Shown piece after piece: positions 11,138 through 23,398 of a stretch of 64,000 bases of DNA. The notes under the pieces were generated by a model. That model saw nothing but the letters and a program-made list of their open reading frames with translations, ran no database searches and had not been told where the DNA came from. How positions within the stretch are numbered: the first letter of the stretch is position 1; each line of letters opens with the position of its first letter. Source of the DNA: Owenia fusiformis. Taxonomy: Eukaryota; Annelida; Polychaeta; Sabellida; Oweniidae. Location of the stretch: contig CAIIXF020000008.1 of the NCBI GenBank assembly GCA_903813345.2, forward strand, positions 12,057,278 through 12,121,277, read 5' to 3'. Position numbers and translations under genes: made by a program.

Positions 11138-12429
11138 CAGTGCGTCTCAAAAAACAATAAACAATATAGTAGCATGGACCACTGAATAACCATTGTTTCT
11201 CCACACTTGGGTGAAAATCCTAATTCAACTGATCCTTATTATGCAATAAGGTAAATCATTATGTAATTGGGGCTGAGGATTAACTTTTGGTCACATCACT
11301 TACACCACATACATTTAGAATTAGAAAAATTAGAAAAATGATTTCGCTAATCCCCGGGGGGTTCAATACATATAAACCTTGACGGGGATCCTCGGCGCAT
11401 GTGGGGTACCTTTTTCAACGTTTGGTATGGCAATGGACCCATATTTTAGGATTTGGTATGGGAATGCCCGGAAATTTGTGACTTCTGAGGTATGGCAATG
11501 GTCGGACTTGCTCTTCTGGTATGAGAATGGTCGTTGTAGATACGTTACCTAACAATCGTGGTATGGCATTGGTCCAGTAGTTGCAAATTTGAAGTTGTTT
11601 TGGATCGTTTCCCGAAGTATCTTCTTTTCCAGGGCCTTCTTCAACTTTTGAATTTTAGCTCTTGGTCCCATATTTGGACATTTGGTATGGCATTGGTCCT
11701 ACATTTTGACATTTGGTATGGCATTGGTCCCATAATTGGACATTTGGTATGGCATTGGTCCTATATTTGAACATTTGGTATGGCCTTTGGGAGTTATTTT
11801 GGTTGGTATGGGAACATATTGAAATTTGACAGATTGGTATGGGAACATATTGATATTTGAGGCTTCAGCCTAGGACCCCCGTCGAGTTTTATATACAGTG
11901 AACCCCCCGGGCGCTAATCAGTATCAGTCTATCAGTATCCATGATAGTTTAGTTAACAGCACATCACACATATGGAAAAAAGAAGAGGCATTATTTAACG
12001 TTTACATGTAAGTCAGTTAAAGTAAAGTCCATCTCTTAAAGTCACTATCATTTTCTGTTATCTTATGAATTATTACTCATGCAAACTACTTTCCATGCCC
12101 ATCATTTCTCTGCAAGTAGATATTGGCATATCACGCTATGTCACACAAAGCTGTTTGGATCATTTGTGGGTTCTGGCAGAGAGCAGCAACCTTATTGGTG
12201 ATCCTCTGTCATAGTGTACAATGTCTAAAACTTGGTCCAGAGCAGATTCTGGACCATTGTGCAAAAGGATTTACTAGTATTAATTTGTGGTTTGTGGTCA
12301 CATATGAATAAATGACATATCATTGGAAAGAAGAGACACATGGCTTAAGGTCAACTAAAAGGAAACAATATAGATATCACTGGTTTTGTGATTTTGCAAT
12401 GTTTTTGTTTGCTTTTTTGAGACACACTG
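11138..12429. mobile_element. Tc1/mariner-type TIR element, non-coding
   Basis: Ends are CAGTGCGTCTCAAAAAA and its near-perfect inverse (TTTTTTGAGACACACTG), each flanked by a TA dinucleotide (11136-11137 and 12430-12431), the Tc1/mariner target-site signature. No transposase frame is present. A second inverted pair, CGCTAATCCCCGGGGGGTTC at about 11347 and its inverse ending near 11921, delimits a nested insertion carrying the repeat at 11400-11860. Confidence 0.75.
11400..11860. repeat. Tandem repeat of about 30 bp (TTTGGTATGGCATTGGTCC)
   Basis: Imperfect units of TTTGGTATGGCATTGGTCC followed by ATATTTGGACA are repeated through the middle of the nested insertion. The short open frame at 11558-11770 is a by-product of this periodicity. 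Confidence 0.75.
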
Positions 12430-12431
12430 TA

Positions 12432-13086
12432 TAAGCAAAGATTTCTTCCTAACTTTATTTTTCATTTCCAATTGTACAAAATTCTGCTCAATACTATCTC
12501 TACAGTTTTTACAACATTCCTATACTTTCCAAACCCATTCACTCATCTATCTAGCCCCCTCTTACCATTTGCATTCGTTTGACTTCACTTCTTAAAAGAG
12601 AGCTTCGTCTGTAGTTTAACTAGACTCTGCACGCAGGGTAGCCCACTCTTACCTTTCCAATTAGCCACATGTTTCTCACTTGCACACATCATTTACCAAG
12701 ACATTTAGTCTACTACATTAATTGAACCTTTAAACTATGCTCTCTTTCCAAGATACTAGTAATAGATTCTGCTATTCAAGACACTTTGCCTCCTGTTAAC
12801 TGCAAAAATTGTGGAATATTTCTCAAAGAAAGATAACACATCAACCTCCTTTGGAATGCAATGTGGAGGAGTAAACTATTTCACACAAAATTGTACTATT
12901 ATGTTATATTTATGGTCTAAGAGATAATTATGTAATGCAATGCAAAGTGGAAGCAAAATGACAAATTGTTATGTTTTGAAGGCTATTTATTGTGATTCAT
13001 GTTCTAAAGGGTATACATTGTATTCTCATTTAATGTAATCCTCCAGTTTTATGGTACATTCATTTTCCAGAGCATATTAGAATCTA
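12432..13086. other. Block-B type intronic unit
   Basis: Contains TATTTATGGTCTAAGAG, GTAATGCAATGCAAAGTGGAAGC and ATTCATTTTCCAGAGCATATTAGAATCTATC. The same series of landmarks recurs downstream of exons at 19.1, 20.5, 22.4, 23.9, 35.3 and 38.6 kb. The spacer was therefore duplicated together with the exons. Confidence 0.65.
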
Positions 13087-14079
13087 TCTAATCACGCCTA
13101 ACCATCGACAAGGTACAGTGACAAAATATACCGTAGTACACTTTGGATGTATGATGTCACTATTTAACCGATTTGAATCAAAGACAATGATGTAGGTTTG
13201 ATGTAGGTTTTAAAAAAATAATCTGAGGAATGCATTAGGGATTTAATGTTTGATTTTTTGTGTATTCGTTTACGAAGACATTTAACTTTCTAATAATGTT
13301 AAAAGATTTTCGAACACTGCTCGATTTTTTTCGTAGTCAATCTACCCATATAATTGGTCGGTTGGAAAACGTTGTGTTTTTACACATTTCCTATGATCAT
13401 TTCCACCCATGTCGTCTAAGAGTGTCAAAGATTATTGTGAGAATATGTTTCTCTAAACAGCACAATTAAGGTCTGTTGAAGATTTAATAAGTATTAACAT
13501 TTTGGCTATAATTTAAAAATCATAAGTGTATGTTGTCAACTCAAATGTACGTTGTCCCATTGAACTTACTCAATTCACATTTAACCCTAATGCAGACAGC
13601 ATATTTTTCACTAACAGACAGGGGGGTTAGATGCATTTAAAATTGAAACAGAACGATAACAGAATTACTTCAATATAATTGAACTATTGAAACTTTCCAG
13701 ATATATCATAAACAGGATTTTAAAAAGGTCATATTCAATATGCTAGTATAGATCAATAGATCTATCTATCAATGTAACTAACAACTAACAAAACGTAAGG
13801 TACAGACCCCTTATAATCAAACAGGATGGAACCAGACTCCGTGGCAGTGCTAGTCTTCAACATATTCTATTCCGAGACAATGGATGGGAGTTAAGGCTGG
13901 AAGCTAACACCAAATGGGCACAAATTAACCACCACCACAACAATACTTTCATAAAATAAAAAAGCAAAACAGATACTTGAACATGTTTGTTAAAGATCAC
14001 GTGTTACTTATGAAAACCTAAATGGATTTTGAAATGAAATCATTGCATTGTTTAATATTACATACATATATATCATAAA

Positions 14080-14619
14080 GGAGGAGGGAAGTTAGCGCAA
14101 CAGATTTTGGACAGTCATATGTTTGATTTCGGCCATTTCCTGGGGATTTAAACAGGTGCATATGTTAGGCGAATGTTTCACCTCCAGGAAAATCACTTCT
14201 AGAAATGATAAAATAATTTTGACTTTGAGACAGGGTAGATGCAAACAACCCACCCACATGTTTTTTTCTGAAATGTTTTTCTGATTTTCAACCCCTTCCA
14301 TCCTTGCTTTTTTAATTTTTCTTGCATCAATATGTTGCGTTTTGACACACAGTTAATCCCTTAAAAGGAATAAATGATTCCATTTAGATAAAGTGGAAAA
14401 CAATATTTTCCATGTTATTTTCCCATAGGAAAAATCATTGCTTTCAGCTAAGTTTGGTCACCCATAATGGGTATCTTAAAAAACCCTGAAGGAATCACTT
14501 ATTCCTTTAAAGTGGTAATGCATTGGCCTAACATATGCAATTGTTTAAATCCTCAGAAAATGGCCAAAATCCAACATATAACTGTCCAAAATCTGTTGCG
14601 CTAATTTCCCTCCTCCTTT
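14080..14619. mobile_element. MITE of about 540 bp nested in the 4.3-kb element
   Basis: Left arm AGGAGGAGGGAAGTTAGCGCAACAGATTTTGGACAG and its inverse at 14585-14618, with the homology extending about 100 bp inward (CATATGTTAGGC against GCCTAACATATG). The loop is non-coding. Confidence 0.7.
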
Positions 14620-15475
14620 CAATTACAGGGACAACGTACATTCGAGTTGACAACGCACATTACTGATTTTTGAAAAACCAGAACAACGGCAACGCCAAAG
14701 CGTAGCGAATCCCATCGAACAGCCATGGATGGCATTTTTACAAACAAAGTATATAGCAAAAATGGCAGCCATTTTACAAAATGGTCGCCTTCTACCAAAA
14801 GTGTCATTAGACCATGTGCCATGCTTATAGTATTCACATACCAAAAATAACCAAAATCACTCCACTACTTTTCAAGTTATAGTAAAATACGTTAAAATGG
14901 CGGCCATTTTTCTACCAAAAGTGCCATTAGACAGTGTGCCATGCTTATAGTATTCACATACCAAATATGAACAAAATCGCTTCACTACTTTTCGAGTTAT
15001 AGTAAAAAACGTTAGAATGGCGGCCATTTTTCAATATTTTTTCAAAATGGCCACCTTCTACCAAAAGTGTCATAGGACAGTGTGTCATGCTTGTAGTATA
15101 CACATACCAAATATGAACAAAATCGCTCTTCTACTTTTCGAGTTATAGTAAAATACGTTAAAAGTGTACTACCAAAAGTGTCATTAGACAGTGTGCCATG
15201 CTTATAGTATTCACATACCAAATATGAACAAAATCGCTTCACTACTTTTCGAGTTATAGTAAAATATGTTAAAATGGCGGCCATTTTTCAAAAAATTTTT
15301 CAAAATGGCCGCCTTCTACCAAAAGTGTCATAGGACAGTGTGTCAGGCTGTCAGGCTTATAGAATTCACATACCAAATATGAACAAAATCGCTCCACTAC
15401 TTTTCGAGTTACAGCAAAAATCGTAAAATAACGAGTAAAGGCCACCATTTTTCAAGATGGCTGCCACGTGCTTCG
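14620..15475. repeat. Tandem array with ATGGCGGCCAT cores, period about 115-150 bp
   Basis: Five to six units share TACCAAAAGTGTCATTAGACAG, TGCCATGCTTATAGTATTCAC, ACCAAATATGAACAAAATCGC and TTTTCGAGTTATAGTAAAA. Most units carry AAAATGGCGGCCATTTT, a palindrome that also matches the YY1-type core ATGGCGGC. The short minus-strand frames here are repeat artefacts. Confidence 0.85.
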
Positions 15476-15479
15476 TTCG

Positions 15480-16915
15480 ATGGGATAATAAAACTAATTA
15501 CCAACTTATTACCAACTAATTTACAACTAATTATCAACAATTCTGCTGGCAATTGGAATTAAAGTTAAGCGTTAATTAAATCAATGATAATTATGGCCTA
15601 ATTATCAGTAGCAAGTTCAACGTAAATTAATGCTGATTTATTGTTTTTAGTTGATAATTAAGATATGAAAATGTTTGAGGGTGATAATAAGTGGTAAATT
15701 AAAACTTTTTTTGTTCTGAAGTAGATGTTTGGTTGATATTTAACATATAGGATGATTTATAATGTTAATTAGTCGTAAATTAGGCCCATGATTTAGAAAT
15801 ACAAACCCCTTACATTTAATTTCAAGATGGTGGAAAAAGAAAACATGTGGGAGATATTTCTCTTAAAAAATTGAGAATTACAACTTAAATGGTGTTTATA
15901 ATACCATGACATTTGGTCAACGTTATTATAAGGGTATGCAGAACATGAATACAATGTATGTTAAATCCTGTCTGAAATGTTTATGAATTTGAAAATCTTT
16001 TTGAATCAGATCATATAATATTAATCTTAGAATGCAATTTAGGTACTAACATGGGTTACCTATATTTCACAAGTAATCCAAATGTGCTCTTCTAAATAAT
16101 GATTGTTAGATCAAAGACATTTGAAAACATATTTTTGATTATATCTCTTACGGCCTTATTATGTAACATTATAGTCTAACGTTTGTGTTCTGATTTTAGT
16201 TGTTGATGGTAATAATGATGTTTTCACATGCTTTTCATGAATCTTGAAAATTTGCAAAATAGAATAGCTGTGAAAAAGAGGGGGAGAAACCAAAGGGTTA
16301 AAAGATGACATAAGCTTATAATGTAAATCTGTATTGAGATGACATCGTCACTGATTGGTTTAGCGAGTCGATCGTTGATTGGTTTAAAACTAGGTCAATT
16401 TGAAAACCAAGATGGAGGGTACGTTTTCGACAAAAGGAAGTGCACGAAGAAGGAAATCGTATGTCATCAATAGAATCATGGGGCTTTCCCTACTCTTGCT
16501 GTGAAATTTCAATAGTTCAAGTTCAATGTTGTCTTTTCTGAAAAATCCTAATTAAGATGAATATTCCCTCACAAAATAGTTCAAGATGAAGCAAAAATCT
16601 CCAGGTGAAGGGAAGCAAAAAAGAAGCGAGTCATTGAGAAGTCACAAATCTGACTTACGGCTAACTTTCAACTAATTATCAATAGTAAGTTAGGTGATAA
16701 TTAGAAATTAACTTACATCAAACTTACAACTAACTTTCACCTAATTTACGTAAATCAGTGACAATCGACCACTATATAGCTCATTTGCATATTGATGGTA
16801 GTTTACCGTTAATTAAGTTGATAGTTAGCTCATTTGCATGTGAACTTTTACACCCAACTTTCAACTAATTATCAATAGTAAGTTAGGTGATAATTGGAGA
16901 TGATTTTCCATAGGC
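15480..16915. repeat. Inverted and direct repeats rich in CAACTAATTATCAA
   Basis: CCAACTAATTTACAACTAATTATCAAC at 15515 has partial inverses and repeats at 16660-16770 and 16855-16895 (CAACTAATTATCAATAGTAAGTTAGGTGATAATT occurs twice). This is probably another nested TIR element inside the 4.3-kb element. Its exact ends could not be fixed. Confidence 0.45.
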
Positions 16916-17545
16916 TTTTTTCAACTGGGAATTTAAATTACAATATATATTTGAATATTTATTAATCTCCACCCATCCTAAGTTGTGTAGTATAGAGAAA
17001 AATATTCTCATAAAAATAATTGACACTCTCAAGCAACAGAGGAAAAAATGATCAAAGGAAATGTGAAAAACCCAACATTTTCCAACCGATCAATTTTCGT
17101 GGGTAGATTGACTACGAAAAAAATCGAGCACTGTTCGAAAATCTTTTAACGTTATTGGAAAGTTAAATGTCATCCTAAACAAATTCAAACAAAATTAAAC
17201 ATAAAATCTTTCAAGTATTCCCAAGATTACTTTTTTAAAACCTACATCACACTTGCATCATTGTCTTTGCTTCAAATCAGTTAAACAGTGACATCGTACA
17301 TCTAAAGTGTACTACGGTATATTTTGTCACTGTACCTTGTTGATGGTTAGGCGTGTCTAATGTGATCCTTCGCTATCATGATATACCTTTTATTTAAAGC
17401 ACATTGTACTACTTTATAATGCGATCCCTCACTATCATATTACATTCATATAACACTTCCATTTGGAAGCACATTGCCTTATGTCATCCTCAACAATAAT
17501 GTTACACGTATTTTCCAAAACAAATTGCATTCTTATTTAATATGA

Positions 17546-18207
17546 TCACTGATTATGTAACATTTTGTTTTCATTAATGTTCTTATGCACCAATTTAAGA
17601 CATATTTTCCTGTGATAATTGAGATGAGACATTCGGATGAAACATTTATCACATGTTTCACATTTATATGGTCTTTCTCCAGTATGGATTCTCTGGTGGA
17701 CCTTCAAATTATTTTTCTGAGAAAACTGATGCCCACAGATGTCACATGTAAATGTATTAGTGTGTGTATTGAATATATGTCCACTCAATAAATCCATTCT
17801 CACACTTTTCTGACATATCTTGCATTTGGTCATTTTAGGATTATGTAAGATCAAATGTCTCTTCAAATTGTAATTACTGGTGCATTTTTTTCCACATATT
17901 TCACAGACAAATGGTTGTTTGCCTTCCTCTAATCTGATATGATTTAGATAGGTCTTTCTGCATTTAAGCAATTTTCCACAGTACTGACATTCATAGTTTT
18001 TCATCTCAGTGTGCGACATCATATGCCTTGTCCAATGAAAAATGTTTTCAAACCTGCTTCCACATGTATGACATATCAATGGTTTTTCACCGTGGTGACT
18101 CTTTAGACATAAAAAGAATTGTTGATTGTTCTTATATGTACAGGTACATCCATCACAATGGAAAACTCTCTCTCCTTTCTCATTCACAGTCACATAAGGC
18201 TTTGGTC
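17546..18207 (-). CDS. Zinc-finger terminal exon B2
   Basis: 219 codons after a GCAG acceptor, phase 1, leader [19 protein letters not shown]1 has Cys for the first His (LCLKSH) and F3 has Glu for the second (HIRLE). F5 has the short 11-residue spacing. Helix -1/2/3/6 residues are F2 NFHR, F3 CKTN, F4 SYNR, F5 RDLG, F6 QNNV, F7 RSHY. The last two deviate from the otherwise near-constant RDN/QxS pair, so its anchor fingers may prefer another sequence. A 15-residue lysine/asparagine-rich tail follows F7. Confidence 0.88.
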
Positions 18208-19240
18208 CTGCAAATAGAAGAATCAGATTTACTTTTAACAAGTTAAAGTGTCATAAACAAACAATGAATATGATCAAGAAAAATGAAGATGCAAACCCCT
18301 GCCAACAGAATCCATTAATGTGATCCTTCATTATTATATTACCAGATAAAATTGAATTGCAATGTTTCTTGGAACATCTATGATACGGTAGAACCTGCTA
18401 AGTGGAACACCTCTGTAAGTGGAACATCTCACAAGTGGAACAGTGTTTTTAAAGTCCAATGGCCTATCTATTCCATGTTAATGAATCTCTGTTAGTGGAA
18501 CACCTCCCACGTGGAACACTTTTTGTGGTCCCAATGGTGTTCCTCTTACACAGGTTCTATGTACAGTTATGGTTACTGAAGCACAATGCAATGAATTCAT
18601 TCTTCGCGACTATGGTATATTTGTGTTGTACCTTATTATAACAATAAATTTAAGCTCAGAAGCACATACTGTAGATATACTTATTTTGCCGCTACTTAAT
18701 TTGACTAATTTGCTCAATTTCAAATATTGGTGGCTATATAGTTGGGCGGCTTCAGGACTGAAGTTTAATTTTTGAAGATGTTTATGTCATTAGGACAGGT
18801 GTTTACAAAAATATTTTCTGTGTTTCTTTCAGAATAATATAAAATTGATGATATGTTGACAGGAAAGGGGGCCCATCGAGTTTAATTTCTGAGGTGCATT
18901 GGACGAAATTCCAATCTAAAATTTGACGGATTTTTAATTTGGCGGACTTTCTGAACCCAACAATCCGTCAAATTAAAATGGGAGCCAAATTAAGTGTATC
19001 TCCAATGTTACTCAATCTGCTTTTCAATGATGTTAAATTTTTGAATGGGAGCACATTGTTACTTAATGTAATCCTCTCCAACCATGATATATTAATGCTT
19101 AAATAGTATAAAGAACATAACTATTTCATGTGACATTTCACTATTATGTTATATTTATGGTCAAATGAGCTAATGATGTAATGTAATGCAAAGTAAAAGC
19201 AAAGATAAAGATTTCCTTCAGAGAAACCTCAGTTTTATGA
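18208..19240. other. Intronic spacer with a short TIR element
   Basis: At 18390-18530 GTGGAACACCTC-type motifs repeat four times. About 18669-19005 looks like a small element bounded by GTAGATATACTTATTTTGCC and an inverse-like CAAATTAAGTGTATCTCC. Related sequence at 39395-40085 supports a dispersed family. The rest is the block-B intronic unit. Confidence 0.45.
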
Positions 19241-19245
19241 TACAT

Positions 19246-19251
19246 TTATTA
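19246..19251 (-). terminator. Candidate poly(A) signal for exon B3
   Basis: The minus strand reads AATAAA (plus strand ACATTTATTATC) about 200 nt past the stop of exon B3. The same motif at the same distance follows exons B4 and B5 (about 20660 and 22566). It is broken to TTTATATC near 24005 behind exon B6. Confidence 0.4.
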
Positions 19252-19450
19252 TCAAAAGCATATCAGATGCTATTGAATATGATCCTTCACTATTATGATA
19301 TGCCTAATATTAAAAGCACATTGAACTACAGTACGTTATAATGTGATTGTGGTCATCCTCCACAATAATGTTATATGTATTTCCAAAACATATCGCATTG
19401 TTATTTAATTTGATCCATCACTTTTAATGTTACATTTTGTTTTCATTTAT

Positions 19451-20073
19451 TTAGGGCAATTTAAGACAGGTTTTTCTGTGACTATTGAGAGAAGACATTT
19501 GTATGAAACATTTATCACATGTTTCACATTTATATGGTCTTTCTCCAGTATGGATTCTCTGGTGGATTTGCAAATTATCTTTCCGAGAAAAATGACGTCC
19601 ACAAGTGTCACATGTAAATGTGTAAGTATGTGTTTTGAATATATGTCCTCTCAATAAATCTATTCTCACACTTTTCTGACATATCTTGCATTTGCTAAAC
19701 TTCGGATTATGTGAGGACATATGACCGGTTAAAGTTCCACTAGTATTGCACCTCTGTCCACAAATTTCACAGACATATGGCTGTTTGCCTTCTTCCAATC
19801 TTATATGACGCAGATAGGCGTTTCTGCATTTAAGTGTTTTACCACAGTACTGACATTCATAGCTCTTCATGTTAGTGTGTGACCTCATATGCATTGTCCA
19901 TTCATAAATAGTATTCCACCTGGTTCCACATGTCTGACATATCAATGGATTTTCACCATAGTGACTCTTCATACATAAAAAGAATTGCTGATTGTTCTCA
20001 TATGTACAGGTACATCCATCACAGTGGTAAACTCTCTCTCCTTTCTCATTCACAGTCACATAAGGCCTAGGTC
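19451..20073 (-). CDS. Zinc-finger terminal exon B3
   Basis: 206 codons after an ACAG acceptor, phase 1, leader [18 protein letters not shown]. Seven fingers with the block-B ligand changes in F1 (LCMKSH) and F3 (HIRLE). Helix -1/2/3/6 residues are F2 TYEM, F3 CNAR, F4 TGTG, F5 RDLG, F6 RDNI, F7 QSSS. It ends KTCLKLP. It is nearly identical to exon B5 (about eight residue differences) and forms with B4 the left half of a two-exon duplication. Confidence 0.88.
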
Positions 20074-20911
20074 CTGTAAACAGAAGAATAAAATTCATGA
20101 ATAAACAAGGTAAAGAAAAACAAACAGATGCTCGATATCATAGTTATCATGTCATCCTTTACAAATGCCAGCATGCTACAATCATGTTCTGAGTATACTT
20201 ATGTCTTGAGATCCTTCACTGTTACTATATATCTTCACTCCAAATAAATTGCACTGCAATTTAATGCGACCCTTCACTGCTTTGATACATCTATGCTCTG
20301 AAGCACATTGTAACAATGCATTCTTCAATGTTATGTTAAATCTATATTACAAAATTGATTGCATTGTTTTTTTTATGATATATTTTATGTTCCTACATAT
20401 TGCACAATGTGCTATTTAATAAGATCACAATGATGTTACATTCTTGTATGGAAGCAAATTGTTACTTAGTGTGATTCTTTAGTCTTTACTATCAAGTATC
20501 ATGGTATATTTATGCTATAACAGTATAAAGAACATAACTATTTCATGTGACATTTCACTATTATGTTATATTTATGGTCAAATGAGCTAATGATGTAACG
20601 TAATGCAAAGTAAAAGCAAAGATAAAGATATCCTTCAGAGAAACTTCAGTTTTATGATACATTTATTATCAAAAGCATATCAGATGCTATTGAATATGAT
20701 CCTTCACTATTATGATATGCCTAATATTAAAAGCACATTGAACTACAGTACTTTATAATGTGATTGTGATCCCCCACTACCATACTACACTCCCATTTTG
20801 AAGCTATTTATGTCATCCTCTACATTAATATAACATGTATTTTCCAAAAGAAATCACATTGTTGTTCAATTTGATCCATCACTTTTAATGTTACATTTTG
20901 TTTTCATTTAT
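20074..20911. other. Duplicated intronic unit between B3 and B4
   Basis: Landmarks CTTCACTGCTTTGATACATCTATGC, GTGCTATTTAATAAGATCACAATGATG and TCACTATTATGTTATATTTATGG recur in the same order in the B4-B5, B5-B6 and B6-B7 spacers. No separate gene is seen. Confidence 0.7.
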
Positions 20912-21534
20912 TTAGGGCAATTTAAGACATGTTTTTCTGTGACTATTGAGAGAAGACATTTGGATGAAACATTTATCACATGTTTCACATTTATATGGTC
21001 TTTCTCCAGTATGGATTCTCTGGTGGATTTGCAAATTATCTTTCCGAGAAAAATGACGTCCACAGGTGTCACATGTAAATGTGAAAGTGTGTGTTCTCGA
21101 TATATGATCCCTCATTAAGTGCTTTTTCACTCTTTTCCCACATATATTGCATTTGCTAAACTTCGGATTATGTGAGGACATATGCCTGGTTAAAGTTCCA
21201 CTAGTATTGCACCTCTGACCACATATTTCACAGACATATGGCTGTTTGCCTTCTTCCAATCTTATATGACGCAGATAGGTGTTTCTGCATTTAAGTGTTT
21301 TACCACAGTACTGACATTCATAGCTCTTCATGTTTGTGTGTGACATCATATGCATTGTCCATTCATGAATAGTATTCCACCTGGTTCCACATGTATGACA
21401 TATCAATGGGTTTTCGCCATGGTGACTCTTCATACATAAAAAGAATTGCTGATTGTTCTCATATGTACAAGTACATCCATCACAGTGGTAAACTCTCTCT
21501 CCTTTCTCATTCACAGTCACATAAGGCTTTGGTC
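20912..21534 (-). CDS. Zinc-finger terminal exon B4
   Basis: 206 codons after a TTTAG acceptor, phase 1, leader [18 protein letters not shown]. Block-B F1 and F3 alterations present. F5 is of the GKRVKKH type shared with B6, B9 and partly B10. Helix -1/2/3/6 residues are F2 THEM, F3 CNTR, F4 TGTR, F5 KHLD, F6 RDNI, F7 QSSS. The rest is almost the same as B3, so the two differ mainly in F5 and in single contact residues of F2-F4. Confidence 0.88.
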
Positions 21535-21619
21535 CTAAAAACAGAAACAGAATAAGATTTACTTGAACAGTTTAAATTGGCAAAAATTATTGTTATATAA
21601 CATTATGTAATTTATATTC

Positions 21620-21972
21620 AAATGTGACTGTATTCACGCCTTCTATAAACTGTTAACAAAGTCAATAGTTCACCCGGTGTATATTTGGCAACACTACCCC
21701 TGGTAATACGAGTAATGTGCTAGCAGAAATAATGACGGACCATTAAATGAATAGTCAAAATATTTTGGGTGAATTTTCATGTTTGAATTGTAATATAGAC
21801 CTTGGAGCAGGTTAAATATTGACAAATACACCCCTTAGGGCTAGCCATTAAAGCTATCAAAACCCCTCACTCTCTTCTGTCATTCAGGGTACACAAAACA
21901 TTTGTGCCTAGCCATGCGAGGTGTATTCGTCGATTAAACACCTGCTTTTCAGTCTATATTTGTTTAATAAAA
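21620..21972 (+). mobile_element. MITE copy, CRE-MITE family (1)
   Basis: Runs from ATTCAAATGTGACTGTATTCACGCC to AACACCTGCTTTTCAGTCTATATTTG. Subterminal CACCCGGTGTATATTTGGC and the inverse-like GAGGTGTATTCGTCG give it an inverted structure. Related to copies at 24936, 25305, 45248 and 60331. The TGACGTCA octamer is lost in this copy. It accounts for the extra length of the B4-B5 spacer relative to the others. Confidence 0.7.
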
Positions 21973-22775
21973 TTAGGTCATCATATTGTATAGCCAACAA
22001 CAAATCTACTTAGTTTTGTTACTCTTACTTTTGCCTATCAAAGAGCACAAGTACCCAGAACACTACAGCCTCATCAATATCATGTGGTCCTTATTATATA
22101 TCTTCGCTCCATATGTATTACACTGTAATTTAATGCGACCTTTCACTGCTTTGATACATCTATGCTCAAAGGTATATTGTAACAACTCATTCTTCACGGT
22201 TATGTTAAATCTATATTCCAAAATTCATTGCATTGTTATTAACAGTGATTCCTAATTTTTATTGATTGATTTCATTGATGTTCAGAGGCACATATTGCAC
22301 AATGTGCTATTTAATAAGATCACAATGATGTAACATACTTGTAAGGGTAGTCTTGTAAGGAAGCAAATTGTTACTTCATGTGATTCTTTACTATAAAGTA
22401 TCATGGTATATTTATGATATAACAGTATAAAGAACATAACTCCGAGTATTTCATGTGATATTTCACTATTATGTTATATTTATGGTAAAATGAGCTAATG
22501 ATGTAATGTTATGCAAAGTGAAAGCAAAGATAAAGAGTTCCTTCAGAGAAACTTCAGTTTTATGATACATTTATTATCAAAAGCATATTAGATGCTATTG
22601 AATATGATCCTTCACTATTATCGTATACCTAATATTAAAAGCACATTGAACTACAGTACGTTATAATGTGATTGCGGTCATCCTCCACAATAATGTTATA
22701 TGTATTTCCAAAACATATCGCATTGTTATTTAATTTGATCCATCACTTTTAATGTTACATTTTGTTTTCATTTCT
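21973..22775. other. Duplicated intronic unit between B4 and B5
   Basis: Same landmark series as the B3-B4 spacer. No coding trace beyond it. Confidence 0.65.
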
Positions 22776-23398
22776 TTAGGGCAATTTAAGACAGGTTTTT
22801 CTGTGACTATTGAGAGAAGACATTTGGATGAAACATTTATCACATGTTTCACATTTATATGGTCTTTCTCCAGTATGGATTCTCTGGTGGATTTGCAAAT
22901 TATCTTTCCGAGAAAAATGACGTCCACAGGTGTCACATGTAAATGTATTAGTGTGTGTTTTGAATATATGTCCTCTCAATAAATCTGATCTCACACTTTT
23001 CTGACATATCTTGCATTTGCTCATCTTGGGATTATGTGAGGACATATGACCGGTTAAAGTTCCACTAGTATTGCACCTCTGTCCACAAATTTCACAGACA
23101 TATGGCTGTTTGCCTTCTTCCAATCTTATATGACACAGATAGGCGTTTCGGCATTTAAGTGTTTTACCACAGTACTGACATTCATAGCTCTTTATGTTAG
23201 TGTGTGACATCATATGCATTGTCCATTCATGAATAGTATTCCACCTGCTTCCACATGTCTGACATATCAATGGATTTTCACCATAGTGACTCTTCATACA
23301 TAAAAAGAATTGCTGATTGTTCTCATATGTACAGGTACATCCATCACAGTGGTAAACTCTCTCTCCTTTCTCATTCACAGTCACATAAGGCCTAGGTC
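22776..23398 (-). CDS. Zinc-finger terminal exon B5
   Basis: 206 codons after a GCAG acceptor, phase 1, leader [19 protein letters not shown] duplicate of B3. Helix -1/2/3/6 residues are F2 THEM, F3 CNAC, F4 TGTG, F5 RDLG, F6 RDNI, F7 QSSS. Compared with B3 the changes include F2 position 2 (Tyr to His) and F3 position 6 (Arg to Cys). Block-B F1 and F3 ligand losses are kept. Confidence 0.88.

Larger units (their letters stand above)
13093..17355. mobile_element. 4.3-kb TIR element with 6-bp target duplication
   Basis: Terminal inverted repeats of roughly 450 bp (13093-13560 and about 16920-17355) begin CACGCCTAACCATCGAC. The hexamer TCTAAT flanks both ends (13087-13092, 17356-17361). Undisrupted paralogous flanks elsewhere (for example GCATATTAGATGCTATTGAATATGATCC near 22580) represent the empty site and confirm the borders. 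No transposase was seen. The interior is filled by nested repeats. A 6-bp duplication is known for Polinton/Maverick elements, but the CAC terminus does not match them, so the superfamily is undetermined. Confidence 0.75.

Noticed and set aside
20888-21118. Recurring plus-strand frames antisense to the exons (for example the 76-codon frames with [20 protein letters not shown])
   Set aside because: They are antisense shadows of the conserved F6-F7 coding region. Their similarity follows from exon homology.
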